Positions 1-6,472 of a stretch of 17,413 nt of DNA are shown here, piece after piece. Origin of the DNA: JBKQVT01 sp052139835 (GTDB taxonomy: Bacteria > Planctomycetota > Planctomycetia > Pirellulales > Thermoguttaceae); the NCBI GenBank assembly GCA_052139835.1, contig JBKQVT010000057.1, forward strand, positions 1 through 17,413. Reading direction: 5' to 3'. Position numbers and translations under genes: made by a program. The notes beneath the pieces were generated by a model, which ran no database searches, was not told where the DNA came from, and saw nothing but the letters and a program-made list of their open reading frames with translations. The first letter of the stretch is position 1, and the number at the start of each line of letters is the position of its first letter.

Positions 1-1992
1 CGATTGGCGGTTGCCGAGGTCACTCAGGAGGCCGCCGGCCAACGGCTGCGTGAGCTGGAGGGCCTGGTCGCTGCCGCCGACCGCTTGCCGGCGGACTATC
101 TGGCGCCCATCCTGGGCGCCGGCCGCGACGGCGACCGCCTCTGGGCCGCTTCGCCATGGATCGACGGCCGCACGGCCGCCCAGTGGCTCGTCCACCAGGG
201 CCGTTTCGCCCCGGCGGCGGTGCTGGAAATCGCCCGCGCCATGACGGCCGGACTGGCGGCGCTGGAGGAAATCGGCCTCTGCCACGGCGACGTGGCGGCG
301 CAGAGCCTGTTGCTGACGACCGACGGCGCCGTGGTGCTGCTCCAGCCTGGCCTGCGGGGCATTCTTCGGCCGGAGGAAGGTTACGCGCGGGCCGAATTGT
401 CGCCCGAGGCCTACGATTATTTGGCCCCCGAGCGGATTGCGGCGGGCACGCCGCCCGACCACGCCGCCGACGTGTATTCTTGCGGTTGTGTGTGGTGGCA
501 TTTGCTTTGCGGCCGGCCGCCGTTGGCTGGCGGCGAGAGCCTGGCGAAGCTCCGCGCCTGCCAGGCGGCGACCATCGACGACGTGCGGCGCTTGGCGCCG
601 GAGACACCCGCGGCCCTGGCCGAGACCATCGCGGCCTGTGTCCGCCGCGAGCCGCGCGAGCGGCCCGAGTCGATGGCCCGATTGGCCGACTTGCTCGGCC
701 GACCCTCACACAACGGGCGGCAATCGCTGGCGCGAAGTCTGGGACGCTATCAGGGGGCCGCTTTCTCTGCGCCGCCGTCGAGCCAGCAGGCCGCCCGTAG
801 GACCTCGCAGCGGATGGCCGTTGCGGTGCTCGCGCTGATGGCCGTGGTGGCGGCCCTCTGGTCCCTCTGGCCCCGCTTGAATCGCGCCGCGGCGACACAG
901 ACTCCCGCCCGGCCGGCCGCCGGGCGAGCCGCGGGGTTTATCCCCGCGGTTCCCCTGCCCACGCCGTTGCCCGCCAAAACAGAGCGTATCGTGGTGGGCC
1001 ATGCCCACCCTACGGCCACGGCCGACCTGATCTGGGACGGCAAAACGCCCTTGGAAAGCTGTGCCCTGCAGCCTGGGCAACGTGTCCACGGGGCGGCGGG
1101 GAAACGGCCGATGGTTGCCGTGCCCGCCGCGGGCCTGCTGGTTGCCACCGACGGCGTCTGCTTCGAGGACATCGACTTCGTCTGGAGTCAGTCCGTGGCC
1201 CAGGGGGGCGCCATGATCCAGCTCCGCGCCGGCCACGGCGAATTTCGCCGCTGCACGTTTTACGCCGCCGCAGCCGCCGCAGCCACTCGGCCCAGCGCCA
1301 TCGCCTGGACCCATCCGGCGGACGCAGTCGCGGCGGCCACGGCCTTGCCCAGCGGGCGGTTGCGGCTGCGCGATTGCGTGTTCCGCAACGTGGCTGCGGC
1401 CGTCGACTGCCGCACGCTCGGCGCGCTGAGCGTGGAGATGGCCAATACGCTGCACGTGGGGGTGGGAGCGGTCCTGCGGTTGGATCATTTCCCCACCGCC
1501 GACGAGCCGCTGAGCATCAGCCTCGATCGGGTGACGTTGCGGGGCACCGGCCCGCTGTTGCAGTGCGGTGGGCCCCGCCGGGACGACCGGCCGCACCCGA
1601 CCGCGGCCGAGCCGCCACCGCCGGGTGAAATCTCCGTGCGGGCCTCCGGCTGCGTCCTGGCGCCGGGGGCCGGTCAAGCCCTGCTGCTGTTGGCCGGCCG
1701 CGATCTGCCGGCCAATCTGCTCACCGACATCCAGTGGACGGGACAAGGCTCGCTGGTCTTGTCGGAAACGCCAATCGCCGCCTGGCGCCGTCCCGACGGC
1801 AGCCAGCAGGTCCTCGACGAGTCGCGCCTGTCGATGGCCGGCCTGGTCCGCGGCACGGTCGTTTTCGCCGGCCGTGCGGAGGATGGTCCCTCCGGCAGCC
1901 AGGTCCTCCACTGGCAGGCCCCGTCGCAATCCTCGGATCCGCCGGGCGTGGACGCCGACGCACTGCCCCGAAAGTCCCCTGCCCTACCGTGA
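1..1992 (+). CDS. Membrane protein with degenerate Ser/Thr kinase domain and beta-helix-like C-terminus (5' end missing)
   Basis: The reading frame is open from base 1, so the gene almost certainly begins upstream and the TTG at base 4 is not a convincing start. Counting from that codon, residues 1-235 look like the C-lobe half of a protein kinase: HGDVAAQSLLL (94-104) sits where active kinases have HRDxKxxN, LQPGLRG (113-119) where DFG is expected, then YLAPERI with the APE motif (139-145) and DVYSCGCVWWHLLCG (subdomain IX, 156-170). The HRD arginine, catalytic-loop Asn and DFG Asp are lost, so a pseudokinase is likely. The N-lobe lies outside the window. A hydrophobic segment (271-290) is probably a membrane helix, followed by a Pro/Ala linker (about 295-325). 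Residues 330-660 have short repeating strands (CFEDIDFVW, GEFRRCTFY, RLRDCVFRN) like a right-handed beta-helix, presumably outside the membrane. The linker contains two palindromic repeats (929-949 and 993-1009). Function unknown. Confidence 0.8.
   Translation, partial: RLAVAEVTQEAAGQRLRELEGLVAAADRLPADYLAPILGAGRDGDRLWAASPWIDGRTAAQWLVHQGRFAPAAVLEIARAMTAGLAALEEIGLCHGDVAAQSLLLTTDGAVVLLQPGLRGILRPEEGYARAELSPEAYDYLAPERIAAGTPPDHAADVYSCGCVWWHLLCGRPPLAGGESLAKLRACQAATIDDVRRLAPETPAALAETIAACVRREPRERPESMARLADLLGRPSHNGRQSLARSLGRYQGAAFSAPPSSQQAARRTSQRMAVAVLALMAVVAALWSLWPRLNRAAATQTPARPAAGRAAGFIPAVPLPTPLPAKTERIVVGHAHPTATADLIWDGKTPLESCALQPGQRVHGAAGKRPMVAVPAAGLLVATDGVCFEDIDFVWSQSVAQGGAMIQLRAGHGEFRRCTFYAAAAAAATRPSAIAWTHPADAVAAATALPSGRLRLRDCVFRNVAAAVDCRTLGALSVEMANTLHVGVGAVLRLDHFPTADEPLSISLDRVTLRGTGPLLQCGGPRRDDRPHPTAAEPPPPGEISVRASGCVLAPGAGQALLLLAGRDLPANLLTDIQWTGQGSLVLSETPIAAWRRPDGSQQVLDESRLSMAGLVRGTVVFAGRAEDGPSGSQVLHWQAPSQSSDPPGVDADALPRKSPALP
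929..949. repeat. Short palindrome inside the kinase-like gene
   Basis: Arms CCGCGGGG (929-936) and CCCCGCGG (942-949) are perfect reverse complements around a 5-base loop. The palindrome is translated in frame as AAGFIPAV, in the low-complexity linker just after the membrane helix. I associate this kind of palindrome with dispersed planctomycete repeats, but copies elsewhere in the genome cannot be seen here. Confidence 0.6.
993..1009. repeat. Short palindrome GGTGGGC-CAT-GCCCACC inside the kinase-like gene
   Basis: A perfect 7-base stem with a CAT loop, 43 bases after the palindrome at 929-949, is translated in frame as part of VVGHAHPTA (residues 331-338). Followed by CTACGGCC, it resembles a short dispersed palindrome that I recall from planctomycete genomes. 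That recollection needs a genome-wide count to confirm. Confidence 0.6.
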
Positions 1993-2057
1993 GAGGGGGG
2001 CTTGCGCGATTTTTCGCATCCCCTAGGAGCGGCCGAACCGGCATCGCAGGCAATCAT

Positions 2058-2085
2058 TTGACAAGATTCTTCGGTAACTTAGACT
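2058..2085 (+). promoter_or_regulatory. Predicted sigma70-type promoter of the Flp pilin gene
   Basis: A perfect -35 box TTGACA (2058-2063) is followed after 16 bases by TAGACT (2080-2085, 4 of 6 matches to TATAAT). Transcription would start near 2092, giving a leader of about 70 bases. The rest of the gap 1993-2163 shows no other clear element; it contains a T-rich stretch (about 2010-2016) but no convincing terminator hairpin. Confidence 0.5.
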
Positions 2086-2163
2086 TCCTTGAGCGGTGCC
2101 CGACCCGAGAGCCCCCGCTTCGCAGCATAGACTTGCATAGACGGGTTGCAGAGAGGATACCGC

Positions 2164-2343
2164 ATGCGGCGCCTTTGGCGGCTAATTTGGGACGAAGAAG
2201 GACCAACCGCGGTCGAGTACTGCGTGATGATGGGCATGATCTTGTTGGTGGTCATCGGGGCCGTCGCCACGGTCGGCACGAACACCAACAACATGTGGGT
2301 CAAGATCGTGAACAGCCTCGGCACCGTCGTCTTCGGCCACTGA
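2164..2343 (+). CDS. Flp/Fap-type (type IVb) prepilin, small pilin subunit
   Basis: This 59-residue protein has the layout of Flp prepilins: a short charged leader (MRRLWRLIWDEEG), then GPTAVEY, matching the G-X4-E-Y prepilin peptidase site with Glu at mature position 5 and Tyr at 6. A hydrophobic helix follows (CVMMGMILLVVIGAVATVG), and then a short polar tail. Such subunits are cleaved by a TadV-type peptidase and assembled into thin adhesive pili by Tad machinery. I chose the ATG at 2164 because GAGAGGA (2151-2157) lies 6 bases upstream; an in-frame TTG at 2146 would put that site inside the gene. No tad assembly gene is present in this window, so the partner machinery must lie elsewhere. 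Its own promoter (2058-2085) suggests independent expression. Confidence 0.85.
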   Translation: MRRLWRLIWDEEGPTAVEYCVMMGMILLVVIGAVATVGTNTNNMWVKIVNSLGTVVFGH

Positions 2344-2358
2344 GCGGGGCCGCTGTGC

Positions 2359-2381
2359 CACTGCTGGCTTGTCCAGCAGTG
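2359..2381. repeat. Palindrome in the pilin / Nudix convergent gap
   Basis: Arms CACTGCTGG (2359-2367) and CCAGCAGTG (2373-2381) form a 9-base stem with a 5-base loop, 15 bases after the pilin stop codon. The gap to the convergent Nudix gene is 74 bases. There is no T-run, so it is not a textbook intrinsic terminator, but a role in ending or protecting 3' ends is possible. Its sequence resembles the palindrome at 3292-3308. Confidence 0.6.
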
Positions 2382-2417
2382 CCGAGTTGCCGCCGTCCGC
2401 TGCATTGCACCCGGCGA

Positions 2418-2933
2418 TCAGCGGCGGAAGGCCTGGTAGTAGAGCAGCCCCAACATGCTCTTGGCATCGCGCATGCGGCCGTCGCCGACCATGGCCAGGG
2501 CTTCGTCCCACGTGCACAGCAGCGGCCGGATGTCTTCACCGGCATCCAGCGCGGTGGGACCGGGCTGCAAGTCGGTGGCCAGGTAGAGGACCATCCGCTC
2601 ATCGAGGATGCCCGGCGACATGTAGAAGGTGGCCAGCGGCTCGAGGCGCCCGGCGCGGTAGCCGGTTTCCTCGGCCAGTTCGCGGTGGGCGGCCTGGAGC
2701 GGTTCCTCGCCCGGCTCCAGCGTGCCCGCCGGCAACTCGAGGAGCGTCTGCGCCACGCTGGCGCGGTAGTTCTCGACGAAGCAGATGCGCCCGTCCCCCA
2801 GCAGCGGCAGCAAGACGACTGCCCCCGGATGCCGGACCACCTGTTTTTCGTGCTGGCTGCCGTCGGGCAGGGTCTGGATCACCCGTTCGACGCGGAAACG
2901 CTTGCCTTCAAAGAGCACCAGCGGCGTGGTCAT
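2418..2933 (-). CDS. Nudix hydrolase, ADP-ribose pyrophosphatase-like
   Basis: The 171-residue protein carries a complete Nudix box, GX5EX7REUXEEXGU, at residues 70-92 (G70, E76, R84-E85-L86, E88-E89, G91). It is preceded by strand-rich sequence (GAVVLLPLLGDGRICFVENYRASV) typical of the ADP-ribose pyrophosphatase branch. The LPAGTLEPGE lead-in and the SPGILDERMVLYLA stretch are also usual in that branch, which hydrolyses ADP-ribose or related nucleoside diphosphate sugars using Mg2+ held by the REXXEE glutamates. The exact substrate cannot be read from sequence. The length is normal, and the protein is soluble with no signal peptide. The start ATG at 2933 lies 29 bases downstream of the stop of the 284-aa gene on the same strand, so the two are probably co-transcribed. 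No clear Shine-Dalgarno site is visible before it. Confidence 0.9.
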   Translation of the reverse strand: MTTPLVLFEGKRFRVERVIQTLPDGSQHEKQVVRHPGAVVLLPLLGDGRICFVENYRASVAQTLLELPAGTLEPGEEPLQAAHRELAEETGYRAGRLEPLATFYMSPGILDERMVLYLATDLQPGPTALDAGEDIRPLLCTWDEALAMVGDGRMRDAKSMLGLLYYQAFRR

Positions 2934-2962
2934 GGTGGGGAAAGTTTCCGTTGCAAAATGTC

Positions 2963-3817
2963 TTATTCGATCTCAATGAGCGGACGGACCCGGCCGTCCC
3001 CGAGGAAGCGGGCGACCAGCGTCTCGCTGGTCAGATTATGGCCCAGCAGGGTGCGGTTGCCCGGCTCGGCCAGCGATCGGTACACCAGCCATTGCCGACT
3101 GCCCGCGGCGACGCGAAAGCCGACGGCCGTGTCGGCCGACTGGACCTGCATGGCCTGGCCGACGCTGAGCGTCCGCCAGGCAAGCCGCCGCGGCCTGCGG
3201 CGATCCAGATCGAACCACAGGGGCGCAAACAGCCGCGGGGCGTGGGCCGCCTGCCGCAACTCCAGGCAAACGGCCGCCGCCGCGCGGGTGCCACTGGCTC
3301 CGCCAGTGCTTATTCGGACCAACTCGCCGTCCCGGTGGCTGCCGCGACACACCGACAGCGCCAAGGGCAAAACCGTCGCCAGCCGCCTGGCTCCGTGAAA
3401 AAGCGAGGCCGCCCCGCTCTCTTTCGCCCTGCGGAGGCTGACGGCCGGGCCCAGCGGCAACCGCCCAAAATATTGCAGCCCCACCGACCGATCGCCCAAA
3501 ACCGCGTCGGCCAACAGCAGGAAGCGGTCTTTTCGCGCCAAGAGCATGTGGCGCTCGATCCGCAGCCCGCCGGCTAGATCGGCGGCCAATTCGAGGTAAT
3601 CCACGTCGCTGTCGGAGTAGCGGCAAACGGCCTGCCAGGCCACCGTGGGGGGGGCAGCCTGCCCGTCCTGGAAGACCTTCATCTGCCAGGCGCCGGAGCA
3701 AAGCACCTCGCCCCCGGCCGTCAGTTCCATCTCGACCGACGGGCCAGCATAGCGGACCGTCATTTGGACGTAAGGCCGTAAGCGGCTCGATTTCAACACG
3801 GTGAGGGAATTGCGCAT
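2963..3817 (-). CDS. Conserved protein of unknown function (284 aa)
   Basis: I do not recognise a named family. The protein has no signal peptide or membrane helix and is rich in strand-forming segments (YVQMTVRYAGPSVEMELTAG, RIERHMLLARKDRFLLLADAVLG, QWLVYRSLAEPGNRTLLGHN), suggesting an all-beta fold. The segments SDSDVDYLELAADL (68-81) and RHMLLARKDRFLLLADAV (89-106) recall beta-sandwich domains attached to heparinase II/III-type proteins, but that is only an impression. An in-frame TAA lies upstream at about 3855, and the ATG at 3817 is the only reasonable start after it. No good ribosome binding site is seen. It precedes the Nudix gene by 29 bases on the same strand. Residues 170-178 (STGGASGTR region) are encoded by a palindromic repeat at 3292-3308, which suggests repeat invasion of a surface loop. 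Confidence 0.75.
   Translation of the reverse strand: MRNSLTVLKSSRLRPYVQMTVRYAGPSVEMELTAGGEVLCSGAWQMKVFQDGQAAPPTVAWQAVCRYSDSDVDYLELAADLAGGLRIERHMLLARKDRFLLLADAVLGDRSVGLQYFGRLPLGPAVSLRRAKESGAASLFHGARRLATVLPLALSVCRGSHRDGELVRISTGGASGTRAAAAVCLELRQAAHAPRLFAPLWFDLDRRRPRRLAWRTLSVGQAMQVQSADTAVGFRVAAGSRQWLVYRSLAEPGNRTLLGHNLTSETLVARFLGDGRVRPLIEIE
3292..3308. repeat. Palindrome CACTGGC-TCC-GCCAGTG inside the 284-aa gene
   Basis: A perfect 7-base stem with a 3-base loop lies within coding sequence; the minus-strand gene reads through it as STGGASGT (about residues 170-177). It resembles the intergenic palindrome at 2359-2381 (CACTG...CAGTG) and the degenerate copy at about 16164-16181 (GCCACCGGCTCTGCCA), so the three may belong to one family. 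Confidence 0.55.
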
Positions 3818-3935
3818 CGGCCATTTCGCACGGGTTGGACAGGCGGTGGGAAAGTAGTTATGTTAATGGACGGAAGGCCGGTTGTCTTGCCCCGGAATTG
3901 TTATTCTTTGACCCCATGCTAGAGGAGCGTCGATC

Positions 3936-5006
3936 ATGGAATCGCCTCGCTTGTTGAAGAACCTTGTGGCGGCTGCCACGTTGGTGGTCGCGGTGCTGTT
4001 GTGCGGATGTCCGTCGGAGGAGCCGGCGAAGCCCAGCGATTCCAAGCCCAAGCAGGAAACCCCGGCCCCGCAGGCGGAGAAGGCCAAACCGGCCGCCGAG
4101 AACAAAGCCTTGGAATCGCAGGAGAGGCCCCTCGTGCCGGGGCCCACCGGGGACGCTCGCACCGAGCCGGTCTACCCCTCTCCCACACCGCCCGCCGCGG
4201 CCAAAGAGACCAAGGGCGTCACGGCCGTACCCCTGGGGTGCGACATGAAGGACTTGACCTCGATCGACCACTGTTCGCCGGCCTGGATGGACCTGAAGCA
4301 CAAGGAAGTGATCCTAGTGGGCGAGACCTGCAAGGCGGAATACCCGCTGGAATTCTTCGCCACCCTGCGTGATCGGGCCTACGAGGCGGCGGTGGTGGTC
4401 GACACCCCGCCGAGCCTCGTCCATGCGGCCTTGCTGCTGATGGGGGCCAAGCCCGGTCATCCGGTGCGGTTCGACCCGAAATACGAGCCGCCCACCGGCA
4501 CGGAAGTTCTCATCGAGGTCCGCTGGAAGGACAAGGACGGCAAGGTGAAATCCTGCCCGGCCCAGCAGTGGATCCGCAACATTCAGACGAAGAAGGCCCT
4601 GGACGTGAACTGGGTGTTTGCCGGCAGTCTTTTCCGCAAGAACGACGCGACCGGCAAGAAAGTCTACGCCGGCGATAGCGGCGACTTCGTCTCGGTGTTG
4701 AACCTGCCCACGGCGACGCTCGACCTGCCGATCCGCAGCCGCGGCGCCTTGGAATCCCGCCTGTTCGAGGGCTTCGTCGAGAACATGCCGCCGGCAAAGA
4801 CCCCAGTGACCATCGTCTTCACGCCGAAGGTCGAGGAGAAAAAGGCCGAAGGGGGGCCGGGGGGCGAGATGGAAAAATGGATGAACAACGGCGGTGACTC
4901 CGGGAAGGGCGCCTTCGGCGACGCGGCTCCCGAAGGCAAGGACGCAGCGGACAAGACCGACAAGGGGACGGAGGGAACCGACAAGGGGGAGAAGGCGAAG
5001 GAGTAA
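3936..5006 (+). CDS. YdjY-domain lipoprotein
   Basis: The 356-residue product starts with a lipoprotein signal: MESPRLLKN, a hydrophobic stretch, and lipobox LCGC with Cys25 as the lipidated residue. A Lys/Pro/Glu/Ala-rich linker (about 26-95) follows. Residues about 115-295 match the YdjY domain as I remember it from planctomycete proteins: EVILVGETCKAEYPLEFF, VVVDTPPSLVHAALLLMGAKPGHPV, FDPKYEPPTGTEVLIEVRWKD and VFAGSLF with a later GDSGDFVSV. The tail (about 310-356) is low-complexity Lys/Gly/Glu/Asp. The domain is uncharacterised biochemically as far as I know. The protein should sit on the periplasmic side of a membrane. The start is supported by AGAGGAG (3921-3927), 8 bases before the ATG. 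The gene is divergent from the 284-aa gene across a 118-base gap in which I see only weak promoter-like sequence. Confidence 0.85.
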   Translation: MESPRLLKNLVAAATLVVAVLLCGCPSEEPAKPSDSKPKQETPAPQAEKAKPAAENKALESQERPLVPGPTGDARTEPVYPSPTPPAAAKETKGVTAVPLGCDMKDLTSIDHCSPAWMDLKHKEVILVGETCKAEYPLEFFATLRDRAYEAAVVVDTPPSLVHAALLLMGAKPGHPVRFDPKYEPPTGTEVLIEVRWKDKDGKVKSCPAQQWIRNIQTKKALDVNWVFAGSLFRKNDATGKKVYAGDSGDFVSVLNLPTATLDLPIRSRGALESRLFEGFVENMPPAKTPVTIVFTPKVEEKKAEGGPGGEMEKWMNNGGDSGKGAFGDAAPEGKDAADKTDKGTEGTDKGEKAKE

Positions 5007-5019
5007 GGTGAAGGGGAGT

Positions 5020-5037
5020 CGGAGGCGTCAGCCTCCG
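5020..5037. repeat. Palindrome CGGAGGC-GTCA-GCCTCCG
   Basis: A perfect 7-base stem with a GTCA tetraloop lies 13 bases after the stop of the YdjY-domain gene, in the convergent gap 5007-5125. It is followed 11 bases later by a second, unrelated palindrome and then by a heptad array, so the gap is almost entirely repeat sequence. Confidence 0.6.
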
Positions 5038-5048
5038 GATAGGGCGGA

Positions 5049-5065
5049 TTGCGAAACCGCAAGCG
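5049..5065. repeat. Palindromic repeat, second copy at 15184-15203
   Basis: Bases 5049-5065 are the exact reverse complement of 15184-15200 (17 bases, CGCTTGCGGTTTCGCAA on the minus strand here). The core is a TTGCG/CGCAA stem with a 4-base loop. Two copies 10 kb apart in one window show that this is a dispersed repeat. Confidence 0.7.
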
Positions 5066-5089
5066 GATGCCCCAGGATCCGCGGCCTCC

Positions 5090-5117
5090 AATCCCTAATC
5101 CCCAATCCCTAATCCCT
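5090..5117. repeat. Heptad array of four AATCCC(T/C) units
   Basis: Four consecutive 7-base units read AATCCCT, AATCCCC, AATCCCT, AATCCCT. The array ends 8 bases before the stop codon of the convergent response-regulator gene. Five other arrays of 7-base period with different unit sequences occur in this window. Confidence 0.8.
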
Positions 5118-5125
5118 TCCTTCCC

Positions 5126-5527
5126 TTATCCCAACAGTCGCCGCACGCTCTCCATCAGCCGCTCCATCGGGAAGGGCTTGCGGATGTAGTCGTCCACGCC
5201 GAGCATCTCGGCATATGCCTTGTGACGGCTCCCCTCGTTGGCGGTCACCATGATGATCCGCACCGGCACCGACCGCGTGCGGCGAAGCTTCTCCAAGACC
5301 AGGAAGCCGCTCCGCTTGGGCATCATCATGTCGAGAATCACCAGGTCGGGATCCACCCGCTCGGCCATCGCCAGCCCCTGGTTGCCGTCGCGGGCGACGA
5401 GGACCTCGTGGCCGGCCGCCTCCAGCGCGAGCTTCATCGCCTCGACAATCTCGCGGTCGTCATCCACGAGTAGGACGCGTTTGCGGGCGGGGGCGTCCTG
5501 CTTCTCTTGGGGACTGGTCTGGGCCAT
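5126..5527 (-). CDS. Single-domain response regulator (CheY-like receiver)
   Basis: The 133-residue protein consists of one receiver domain after a short charged N-terminus. Visible hallmarks are the acidic triad DDD (22-24), phosphoacceptor Asp66 in VILDMMMPKRSG, Thr95 in MVTANEG, and Lys117 in YIRKPF. There is no DNA-binding or enzymatic output domain, so it must act by protein contact, either in a phosphorelay or on an effector encoded elsewhere. No histidine kinase is nearby. The start is well supported: GGGAG on the minus strand (5539-5535) lies 7 bases before the ATG at 5527. A weak promoter candidate lies at 5622-5594. The fliM gene in this window encodes the kind of switch protein a CheY-like regulator contacts, but the two are 6 kb apart and a link is speculative. 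Confidence 0.92.
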   Translation of the reverse strand: MAQTSPQEKQDAPARKRVLLVDDDREIVEAMKLALEAAGHEVLVARDGNQGLAMAERVDPDLVILDMMMPKRSGFLVLEKLRRTRSVPVRIIMVTANEGSRHKAYAEMLGVDDYIRKPFPMERLMESVRRLLG

Positions 5528-5570
5528 GGCGTGTCTCCCTTCCTCGCGGGGGCAACCTGAAGCGGCATCC

Positions 5571-5622
5571 GGAGCAATGCTCCACGTCCTCCATAAGTAC
5601 CGCAGGCAGCCTTGGTTTGCAA
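5571..5622 (-). promoter_or_regulatory. Possible promoter and small dyad of the response regulator gene
   Basis: On the minus strand, TTGCAA (5622-5617) and TACTTA (5599-5594) are separated by 17 bases, a weak sigma70-like pair. Just downstream is the dyad GGAGCA-A-TGCTCC (5571-5583), which would fall in the early leader. The 128-base gap 5528-5655 shows nothing else. Confidence 0.3.
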
Positions 5623-5655
5623 GGGCCCCGAAGAAGGGGGAAGGCGGCAGGGCGG

Positions 5656-6321
5656 TCAGCGGAATGTTGCCGGGCGGGCCAGGGCCTCGGCCAGCCGGCG
5701 GAGGTATTCACCCCGGGGAATCTCGATGGCGCCGAACTGGGCCGTGTGCGGCGTGAACTGCTGGATGTCCAGTAGCGCGTAGCCTTGCGCCCGCAACCGG
5801 GAAACCAAGCGAACCAAGGCCACCTTCGAGGCGTCGCCGGCGCGGTGAAACATCGACTCGGCGGCGAACAGCCCGGCGATCGCCACCCCGTAGACGCCGC
5901 CGGCAAGTTGCCCCTCGTGCCAGACTTCGACGCTATGGGCATGTCCCAGCATGAAAAGCCGCGTGTACGCCCCGATCATCGCCCCGGTCAGCCAGGTCCG
6001 CCCCTTGCGGTCGCCGGCCGTGGCGCAACCGCGGATCACACCGGCGAAATCCTCATCCAAGGTCACGGCAAATCGCCCGCTGCGGCAGGTCCGCTGCAAA
6101 CGCCGCGGCACGTGAAAGCCGTCCAACTCGATGATCGCCCGCGGATCGGGCGAGCACCAGGGGATGTCTTCACCGGCCTGGCCGCTGGGCCACGGGAAAA
6201 TGCCGTGCTGGTAGGCGTCCAGCAGCCAGTCCGGCGTGAGCTGGCCGCCGAAGCCGACAATGCCCTCGGCGCCAGCCTCTTCGGCGGGCGGAAAGAACTT
6301 CGACGGCGGAAGAGTAGTCAT
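5656..6321 (-). CDS. aat: Leucyl/phenylalanyl-tRNA--protein transferase
   Basis: This enzyme moves Leu or Phe from aminoacyl-tRNA onto N-terminal Arg or Lys of proteins, creating N-degrons for ClpS/ClpAP. The family signatures are present in order: LTPDWLLDAYQHGIFPW, WCSPDPRAII, FAVTLDEDFAGVIRGCA, TWLTGAMIGAYTRLFMLGHAHSVEVW, LAGGVYGVAIAGLFAAESMFHRAGDASKVAL and LLDIQQFTPHTAQFGAIEIPRGEYL. The length (221 aa) is normal for the family. I prefer the ATG at 6321; an upstream in-frame GTG at 6333 would add four residues (MCRL). Neither has a clear ribosome binding site. The gene diverges from recO, and the shared gap contains a palindromic -10 element (6369-6376). The cytoplasmic location fits the absence of a signal peptide. 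Confidence 0.95.
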   Translation of the reverse strand: MTTLPPSKFFPPAEEAGAEGIVGFGGQLTPDWLLDAYQHGIFPWPSGQAGEDIPWCSPDPRAIIELDGFHVPRRLQRTCRSGRFAVTLDEDFAGVIRGCATAGDRKGRTWLTGAMIGAYTRLFMLGHAHSVEVWHEGQLAGGVYGVAIAGLFAAESMFHRAGDASKVALVRLVSRLRAQGYALLDIQQFTPHTAQFGAIEIPRGEYLRRLAEALARPATFR

Positions 6322-6346
6322 AAGGCGACACACGGCTGGATAAACC

Positions 6347-6376
6347 GTGACTGCTTGATCCAGCGTGGATTATAAT
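6347..6376 (+). promoter_or_regulatory. Predicted divergent aat/recO promoter region
   Basis: A perfect TATAAT (6371-6376) has GTGACT (6347-6352) 18 bases upstream as a -35 candidate for recO. Because ATTATAAT (6369-6376) is self-complementary, the minus strand also reads TATAAT (6374-6369), usable for aat with a weak -35 (TGGCAA) 17 bases away. The inverted repeat GCTGGAT (6335-6341) / ATCCAGC (6358-6364) surrounds the -35 region and could be an operator. Confidence 0.4.
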
Positions 6377-6472
6377 TCCTCGTAAGCAGGATTGCCACAG
6401 TGGGGGGGGCAAGGTATCTTGATGCCGCGAGAACTTCGTACCCCCCTCGCCAGGCGGCTCGCCGTTTCTCTC

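Noticed and set aside
2359..2381. Rho-independent terminator
   Set aside because: The stem is good but no T-run follows on either strand; a repeat palindrome is the better call.
1734..3398. Long plus-strand open frame (554 codons) across the pilin, Nudix and 284-aa genes
   Set aside because: It runs antisense to genes with clear family signatures, has an Arg/Pro/Gly-rich translation typical of high-GC shadow frames, and shows no motif.
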